From JALZKA01 sp963715405 (GTDB lineage Bacteria; Actinomycetota; Thermoleophilia; Solirubrobacterales; 70-9), in NCBI GenBank assembly GCA_963715405.1, contig OY970239.1, positions 620,001-684,000 on the forward strand: a stretch of 64,000 nucleotides of DNA. The letters are read 5' to 3'. Below, in pieces: positions 59,801 to 64,000 of this stretch. The notes beneath the pieces are model-generated. The model ran no database searches. It worked only from the letters and a program-made list of their open reading frames with translations, and had not been told where the DNA came from. How positions within the stretch are numbered: position 1 is the stretch's first letter; each line of letters starts with the position of its first letter. Made by a program: the position numbers and the translations under genes.

Positions 59801-60277
59801 CTCGTCCATAGCGTCCTGCATGGCAAGACCCGCGCGGACCGCGCGCTCGGGGTCGTCCTCGTGGGCGACCGGCGCACCGAAGACGGCCATGACGTTGTCG
59901 CCGATGAACTTGTCCACGGTGCCGCCGAACCGGGTGACCTCCTCGCCGAGCCTGCGAAGCGCGCGGTCGACCATCGACTTGAGCGCCTCGGGGTCCATCC
60001 GCTCGGCCACGGCGGTGTAGCCCGAGAGGTCGGCGAAGAGCACGGTGGCCTTGCGGCGCTCCTCCGGGCGGGCGTCGGCGTCAGCCGCCGCTACTGGCGC
60101 CGCGGGCGATGGAGTGGCGCCGGTGAGAGCGGTCCCGCACTCGATGCAGAACTTGGCGCCAGGGGGATTTTCGGTTCCACAGCCAGGGCACACGTTCGCG
60201 AGCCCTTTGCCGCACGACATGCAAAAGCGCGCCCCGTCCGGGTTCTGCGTGCCACACGCTGAGCACTCCATCCCCAT
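56849..60277 (-). CDS. Class III cyclase - AAA/STAND ATPase - TPR signalling protein with zinc ribbons
   Basis: 1142 residues. Two zinc ribbons start the protein (CSACG..CMSCG and CPGCG..CIECG, residues 4-50). The class III nucleotide cyclase domain follows (~75-255): metal Asp in LFADLSGYT and FIGDNVMAVFG, transition-state N and R in GDAVNVAARLQ. Then an AAA-type ATPase with Walker A GQAGVGKS (~305) and Walker B VVFAIEDIHWAD (~440), and about 500 residues of TPR-like helices to the end. It probably makes cAMP or cGMP in response to a signal read by the TPR part. Leaderless: ATG 7 bases after TAACCT (minus strand, 60285-60290). Confidence 0.9.
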   Translation of the reverse strand: MGMECSACGTQNPDGARFCMSCGKGLANVCPGCGTENPPGAKFCIECGTALTGATPSPAAPVAAADADARPEERRKATVLFADLSGYTAVAERMDPEALKSMVDRALRRLGEEVTRFGGTVDKFIGDNVMAVFGAPVAHEDDPERAVRAGLAMQDAMDEVNERIAGVDFALRVGINSGEVLAGKMGDGYTVIGDAVNVAARLQSAARPGTVTVGEATHRLTRSSIEYTELEPLDLKGKTEPVPAWEAVRVAVAGKGLMRASTPLVGRDDEAQLLSAMFDRVTREKRAHLVTVMGQAGVGKSRLLRELANEVTKREGSPLMRVGHCPAYGSGLAYWALGEIVRDQFGITDTDDSDVAFGRLRGGFEKLLGDQCIEGEDDSPERLAATLARPLGIEVPEGIADGTDADDPQQVRARLFSAVRTLVEAAGRERPVVFAIEDIHWADEGMLDLIEYLARWVRGPVLMVCLARDELLDRRPGWGGGRRNATTIALEPLEPTGARELVQALLPEGAETIEDALVAQVAERSGGNPLFAEEMVNRILEEGVSGEATLPETVHAVLAARLDALDPKERTLLQSASVVGQTFWEGSVGSGGSSQDVLGSLADKDLIVATTGSRLTGEREYAFKHVLIRDVAYSTLPKTVRARKHAEVASFIEDRAADRTEAVIAMVADHLARAAAIGEDAGLESSELDVVRTRAHQALETAGDVAAGLYSNQEALTHYKAALRLDGEDDCDHPDARARIAEKYGDVALRLGRVDKAVDLWQRCLDYHRGEEDLERVGDLHRKIGAGLWNKGDREGSISHYQRGIDLLKDGPPCIELVRLYEEAASLYMHTGDNMLAIYASEKALRLAERLEEAAAASRAHGIFGRVFGRIGDTERARENLERSVELARSSDPSEAIRALLALGYHFEVSEADYDAATEAYAEALAIAEEIGDLPSQVELHFSLSLLAFHCGRWDEVEAGTETVAALVEREGLTGKLCFPHLLRGALRWRDGDLEGSERSLRRAAEKAARVGRSEIAFQALLALAATLRDREAYAEADGVLAEALDTCERAGLVAQSIEATAARSVNSMLWGRADQAGSLADEASGLAERLRYPVGTAAAREACGLAASDRGLLAEAAEAWRELGRPIEAERVERLAETAAR

Positions 60278-60366
60278 GTGCCAGAGGTTACGTGCTCAGG
60301 ACGCACTCGTGGGCGTGAGATCGGTCACATTGGGAGCGTTTGTCCCGCGAAACGACTCTCGGCGCG

Positions 60367-60636
60367 TCAGTCGATCGGGATGTCTTCGACCCGCGGCCCG
60401 CGATCTTTGATTGGCTCGGCGTCGAGCCGCTCCACGTAGCGGTCGATCACGGCCTTCATGGTGAGGAGCGCCTCGCGCTGGACCTCCTGCCAGCCGTCGC
60501 GGACGTCTTCTGACGCGGTCGCGCGCAGGACGTCGGCGGCGCGGCAGATCGGGCACAGCTCGACACACTGGCGCTCTGACGAGTGGCGGCCGAGGATGGC
60601 GCCGAGCTCCGAGGGGTCCGGGCCGCGCGCGCTCAT
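60367..60636 (-). CDS. Small Cys-containing protein coupled to GET3/ArsA ATPase
   Basis: 89 residues. One C-P-I-C motif (ELCPICRAADVLRA, ~28-40) with another Cys nearby (QCVEL), then a helical part and an acidic tail. It could bind a metal or pair a dithiol. The ATG overlaps the ATPase stop (60633-60636). Short proteins of this kind follow ArsA-like genes in other actinobacteria, but I do not recognise a named family. Confidence 0.7.
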   Translation of the reverse strand: MSARGPDPSELGAILGRHSSERQCVELCPICRAADVLRATASEDVRDGWQEVQREALLTMKAVIDRYVERLDAEPIKDRGPRVEDIPID

Positions 60637-61832
60637 CTCTCCCCCGGGAAGGTGACCTCTAGCAAGCCCTCGCGGAGCTTGGCTCCGTTCGAGCGGCGCC
60701 GGGCGAGCGCGGGCGGAAGGATGAGCGTCCGCTTCTCGCGTCCGGCGGCGACGACGAGCTCCGAGCCGACCTGCTTCAGCGAGACCTCGGAGCGTTCGGC
60801 GAACGGAACGCGGATGCGAAGGGTGGTGGCGCCGTTTCCGTCTTCGGAGAACTCATGCGCCTGCTCTCGCAAGAGGACCGAGGCCACGTCGTGCTCTGAG
60901 AAGAGCTCTGAGCCCAGGCGGTCGAGCATTTCGGGGCCCAGCACCTCGTCCGCGAAGTAGCGCGCTTTGAGGATGGGCACCGGCGCGAAGCCCTCAGTGA
61001 TGTCGGTGAGCCGCTCGGTCTGGCGCTCGCGCCACGTGCCGAAGTAGCCGCCGTCCACCTCGCCGGGAAAGAGGCGGTTGACGATCACGGCGTCGGTCAG
61101 GTACCCGTAGAGGTTGAGGTAGGTAAACGTCCGCTGGGCCTCCTTGATCACCATGCGGTCGGCGTTCATCACCATGCGGATCGAGGCGCTCTCAGAGTTG
61201 CGAAGGATGTCGTTCATCGCGACCAGGTTGCGGACGAGGCCGTTCACCTCGGCCAGCACCTCCTCGCCGGGGAGGTCCACGTCCAGAAACGTCTTCGCGA
61301 TGGGACGCGCCGCCGCGACGAGCCGGCGCTCGACGGGAAAGACCTTCTCGAGCCACCACTGCGCGATCTCGGGGAAGGAGAGGAGCCGGAGCGTCTCGCC
61401 GGTCGGCGCGCAGTCGACGACGATCAGGTCGTAGTCGCCGGACTCGTGGTGGCGGCGGATCTGGAGCAGGCTGAAGAGCTCGTCCATTCCCGGCGGGACG
61501 GTCAGCTCCTCGGCGGCGATGTCCATGACGCCGCGATCGGCGATGAGCTGGCCCATCCAGGCCTGCACCTGCGCCCAATTGGCCTCCATCTCGCGCTGGG
61601 CCTGGACCTCCTGGGCCCAGAGGTTGTCGCAGACGGGAGTGGGATCAGGGCCGAGCGTGACCTCGAGCGCGTCGGAGAGCGAGTGGGCGGGATCGGTCGA
61701 GAGCACCACGGTTCGTAGGCCCGCGGCCGCCGCCCGGCGCGCGCTGGCCGCCGCCACGGAAGTCTTGCCGACGCCCCCCTTTCCCGTGTAGAGGATCGTC
61801 CTTGGAACGCCGGTTTGAGCGCGCTCTGACAC
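60633..61832 (-). CDS. ArsA/GET3-family ATPase
   Basis: 399 residues. P-loop with the deviant Walker A G-K-G-G-V-G-K-T (~17), switch I D-P-A-H-S (~47), and D-C-A-P-T-G-E-T-L-R (~130) as in GET3/ArsA. The arsenite-binding Cys set of ArsA is not apparent. The C-terminal ~90 residues form an HSP20-like domain, as in bacterial GET3 homologues. It may handle tail-anchored or other hydrophobic proteins (inference). GTG start; TAGCCT is 11 bases upstream. Followed in an operon by the small Cys protein. Confidence 0.9.
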   Translation of the reverse strand: MSERAQTGVPRTILYTGKGGVGKTSVAAASARRAAAAGLRTVVLSTDPAHSLSDALEVTLGPDPTPVCDNLWAQEVQAQREMEANWAQVQAWMGQLIADRGVMDIAAEELTVPPGMDELFSLLQIRRHHESGDYDLIVVDCAPTGETLRLLSFPEIAQWWLEKVFPVERRLVAAARPIAKTFLDVDLPGEEVLAEVNGLVRNLVAMNDILRNSESASIRMVMNADRMVIKEAQRTFTYLNLYGYLTDAVIVNRLFPGEVDGGYFGTWRERQTERLTDITEGFAPVPILKARYFADEVLGPEMLDRLGSELFSEHDVASVLLREQAHEFSEDGNGATTLRIRVPFAERSEVSLKQVGSELVVAAGREKRTLILPPALARRRSNGAKLREGLLEVTFPGER

Positions 61833-61891
61833 GGTCGCGGCCGAGGCTACCCACTATCGTTGTCCGCCCCGCCAACTCGAAACAAGGACGT

Positions 61892-63007
61892 TTGAACTTG
61901 AACCGCACGAAGACTCTTCTCGCCGCCCTCGCGCTCGCCCTTCCGACCGCCGCTCTTGCGACCGGCTGCGGAGGCGATGACAGCTCCGACGAGGATCCCC
62001 AGGAGATAATCGAAGCGGCCTTCAACAACGACACCACGATCGAGAGCGGAGTGATCGACCTCTCGTTCGACCTCACGGCGGAGGGCGACCAGGGCGGAAG
62101 CCTCACCGCCGAGGTGTCGGGACCGTTCGCCACCGACCCGGAAGACCCGCAGGCCATCGGCGAGCTCGACCTGGACGTCTCGGTTTCAGGCGAAGGAGCC
62201 GCTGCCGAGGGCCTCGGCGAGGGCATCGAGGCAGGGCTCACGGTGACCGAGGACAACGTCTTCGTGAACTTCAACGACACCGACTATGAGCTCGGCGAAG
62301 AGGCATACACCCAGCTCAAGGAGCAGCAGGAAGCCGTGGCCGAAGAGGCCGGTGTCGACGAGTCCTCCACGTTCAAGGAGCAGTGCGAGCAGGCCATCAC
62401 CGCCCAGGGCGGCGAGGCGGCTGCGTGCGACATCGACGTCACGGCGTGGTTCTCAGAGCTCGAGAACGAGGGCACCGAGGACACGGGCGGCGCCGAGGCA
62501 AACCACGTCTCGGGAACGCTCGACGTCGAGCAGATGGTGCGAGACCTATTCGCGCTCGGCGCCTCGGTTCCGGGCGCCACGGGCGGGGTCGACCCGAGCC
62601 TGATCGAGCCGCAACTCGACGTTATCTCCGAAGCCGTATCGGGCGCCGACTTCGACGTCTATGCGGCAACCGAAGACGACACACTTCGCGGCCTCGACCT
62701 CTCGCTCGAGCTCGACGCCGCAGCGATCGGTGGCGCGGCCGCCGGCGTCGAGTCCGCCTCGCTCGGATTCTCGTTCGAGATTTCGGATGTTGGTGAGGAG
62801 CAGACCTTCGAGGCGCCCGACGATCCGAAGCCGATCGATGATCTGCTCGGCGAGTTCGGCCTCCCCGGCGGGATTCCCGGGGCTGGGACGATCCCGGAGA
62901 TCCCCGGAAGCGGTGGCGGGGGCGCGAGCCTGCCCGGCTCGCCCGACCCGGACTGCATCGCCGAAGCGGCGGGCGATCCGGCCGCGATCCAGAAGTGCCT
63001 GGAGTAG
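61892..63007 (+). CDS. Lipoprotein of unknown function
   Basis: 371 residues from TTG 61892 after AAGGAC; a longer frame to 61802 runs antisense to the ATPase gene and is rejected. Signal peptide with lipobox L-A-T-G-C (Cys ~24), so it is lipid-anchored outside the membrane. The body is acidic and beta-rich, with two repeats of a pattern like SGVIDLSFDLTAEG / RGLDLSLELDAAA that resemble LprG/LppX-type lipid-binding lipoproteins, a weak resemblance. The tail is Gly/Pro-rich with a final Cys pair. TATCGT at 61855-61860 may be its -10. Confidence 0.75.
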   Translation: MNLNRTKTLLAALALALPTAALATGCGGDDSSDEDPQEIIEAAFNNDTTIESGVIDLSFDLTAEGDQGGSLTAEVSGPFATDPEDPQAIGELDLDVSVSGEGAAAEGLGEGIEAGLTVTEDNVFVNFNDTDYELGEEAYTQLKEQQEAVAEEAGVDESSTFKEQCEQAITAQGGEAAACDIDVTAWFSELENEGTEDTGGAEANHVSGTLDVEQMVRDLFALGASVPGATGGVDPSLIEPQLDVISEAVSGADFDVYAATEDDTLRGLDLSLELDAAAIGGAAAGVESASLGFSFEISDVGEEQTFEAPDDPKPIDDLLGEFGLPGGIPGAGTIPEIPGSGGGGASLPGSPDPDCIAEAAGDPAAIQKCLE

Positions 63008-63035
63008 CCGCCTGACCAAATAGCCTGGCGCTCTC

Positions 63036-64000
63036 GTGAGCCGCTTTCTCTTCTCAGCGCAGGGCTGGCCGTACCTGCTGACGCCGTTCATCCTCGCTGC
63101 CGTCCTGCTCGAGTTCGTCTTTCACGCCTCGCCGACGGTGATCTTCTTCTGCGCGGCGGCGGGGATCATCCCGACCGCGGCGCTGATGGGTCTCGCGACC
63201 GAGGAGCTCGCGGCGCGTTCCGGCCCCGGCATCGGCGGCTTCCTCAACGTCACCTTCGGCAACGCCGCCGAGCTCATCATCGCGATCTTCCTCCTCGCCG
63301 AAGGGCTCCAGGAGGTCGTGAAGGCCTCGATCATCGGCTCGATCCTCGGCAACCTGCTCCTGGTGCTGGGTCTTTCGATGGTGGTGGGCGGGATCGGCCG
63401 CGTGAAGCAGACCTTCAATCGCACCGCCGCAAACGCGCAGGCGACGATGCTCTTCCTGGCGGTCGCGGCGCTCATCATGCCCGCGATCTACGCGCTCGTC
63501 CAGGGTGGCGGCCTGCCGCCCATCGACGCCGAGATCGTCAACTACGGATCCGATCTGGAAGAGCTCTCGATCGGCGTCGCGATCGTCCTCGGCATCACCT
63601 ATCTACTGGGCCTGCTCTTCTCGCTCCGCACCCACAAGGACGTCTTCAACCCGGTCGCCGAGGACGAGGAAGGCGCGGGCGCCGGCGGACACGGCGCTCA
63701 CGCGACCTACGGGTGGTCCGTACGCAAATCCATCACGATGCTCGCCGTCGCGGGCGCCGCCGTCGGCCTCGTCTCGGAGATCCTCGTCGGGTCGATCTCG
63801 GAGGCGTCGGAGTCGCTCGGCATCTCCGAGTTCTTCGTGGGGATCATCATCGTCGCGGTGGTCGGCAACGCCGCCGAGCACTGGGTGGCCGTGCTCGTCG
63901 CGAAGAAGGACAAGATGGATCTGGCGGTCAACATCTCGATCGGCTCAGCAGCGCAGATCGCCCTTTTCGTGGCGCCGATCCTGGTCTTGCTCTCGTTCGT
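63036..64000 (+). CDS. cax: Ca2+/H+ antiporter (CaCA family), 3' end outside window
   Basis: 321 complete codons are visible. Two CaCA repeats carry the signature G-N-A-A-E-L-I-I-A (~80) and G-N-A-A-E-H-W-V-A (~287), the acidic residues that bind Ca2+. Nine or so membrane helices are visible, with an acidic Gly/His loop (~208-225) between the halves. It exchanges cytoplasmic Ca2+ for protons. GTG start lies 9 bases after TAGCCT (63021-63026), consistent with a leaderless mRNA. Confidence 0.92.
   Translation, partial: MSRFLFSAQGWPYLLTPFILAAVLLEFVFHASPTVIFFCAAAGIIPTAALMGLATEELAARSGPGIGGFLNVTFGNAAELIIAIFLLAEGLQEVVKASIIGSILGNLLLVLGLSMVVGGIGRVKQTFNRTAANAQATMLFLAVAALIMPAIYALVQGGGLPPIDAEIVNYGSDLEELSIGVAIVLGITYLLGLLFSLRTHKDVFNPVAEDEEGAGAGGHGAHATYGWSVRKSITMLAVAGAAVGLVSEILVGSISEASESLGISEFFVGIIIVAVVGNAAEHWVAVLVAKKDKMDLAVNISIGSAAQIALFVAPILVLLSF

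Noticed and set aside
61802..61891. Thirty-residue extension of the lipoprotein
   Set aside because: Antisense to the ATPase N-terminus and it would bury the signal peptide; TTG 61892 puts the lipobox at the usual distance.
1..64000. CRISPR array or tRNA genes
   Set aside because: No regularly spaced long repeats and no GGTTCGA-type T-loops in a cloverleaf context were seen; the only phased repeats are the short 19-base-spaced palindromes.

Overview
The window is dense, high-GC (roughly two thirds G+C) bacterial chromosome from an actinomycete-like organism. The pairing of a C-terminal 2Fe-2S reductase with a DesA3-type acyl desaturase, a six-gene MCE cassette, many TetR regulators, GTG/TTG starts and apparently leaderless promoters point to Actinomycetota. 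The lack of mycolate or mycobacterial hallmarks makes Thermoleophilia/Solirubrobacterales my best guess (inference). I see no tRNA, rRNA, CRISPR array or complete insertion sequence. No gene-free stretch exceeds 300 bases; the longest is about 283 bases at 53622-53904.

Layout. 1-5391: a secreted metallohydrolase-like protein cut by the window start, a small secreted protein, a class C beta-lactamase-fold hydrolase and an alpha/beta hydrolase. 5474-9491: a TetR regulator with a coupled coiled-coil protein, divergent from a ferredoxin-reductase/fatty-acid-desaturase operon across a perfect inverted repeat (DesT-like logic). 9502-20624: a cytochrome P450, then six co-oriented MCE (MlaD-domain) genes, five of the joins being ATGA or near-contiguous, with no YrbE permease or ATPase beside them. 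20769-28308: two SDRs, a membrane-anchored beta-propeller protein, an MpaB-type oxygenase with TetR partner, secreted and Ala-rich unknowns, and a CBS-pair protein. 28400-30381: HAD phosphatase coupled to a membrane Ser/Thr kinase with TPR-like tail. 36176-30378 (minus strand): acyl-CoA operon of CoA-transferase, hydrolase/acyl-CoA-synthetase fusion, enoyl-CoA hydratase and a methyltransferase.

36259-45166: methyltransferase, secreted PI-PLC-like protein, a benzoylformate decarboxylase overlapping an FAD/Fe-S 2-hydroxyacid dehydrogenase (one apparent frameshift), and a TetR/MFS efflux pair with two matching operators. 45248-53621: M28 peptidase, an M14 carboxypeptidase broken by three apparent frameshifts, acyl-CoA dehydrogenase divergent from a TetR over tandem operators, an AI-2E-type permease, SDR and M23 peptidase. 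53905-64000: EVE protein, hydrolase-fold protein, ferritin-like protein, DUF559 nuclease-like protein, a large cyclase/ATPase/TPR signalling protein, a GET3/ArsA ATPase, a lipoprotein and a Ca2+/H+ antiporter cut by the window end.

The common theme is lipid and acyl-CoA metabolism and envelope traffic, under several local TetR repressors. Two genome-style features stand out. First, about 18 genes have a TAnnnT hexamer 6-9 bases before the start codon, which implies leaderless transcripts and helped me choose starts. Second, several small odd-length palindromes (GGTGCC-A-GGCACC, GGGGTC-A-GACCCC and others) look like REP-type elements, and one pair sits in frame inside a coding gene.
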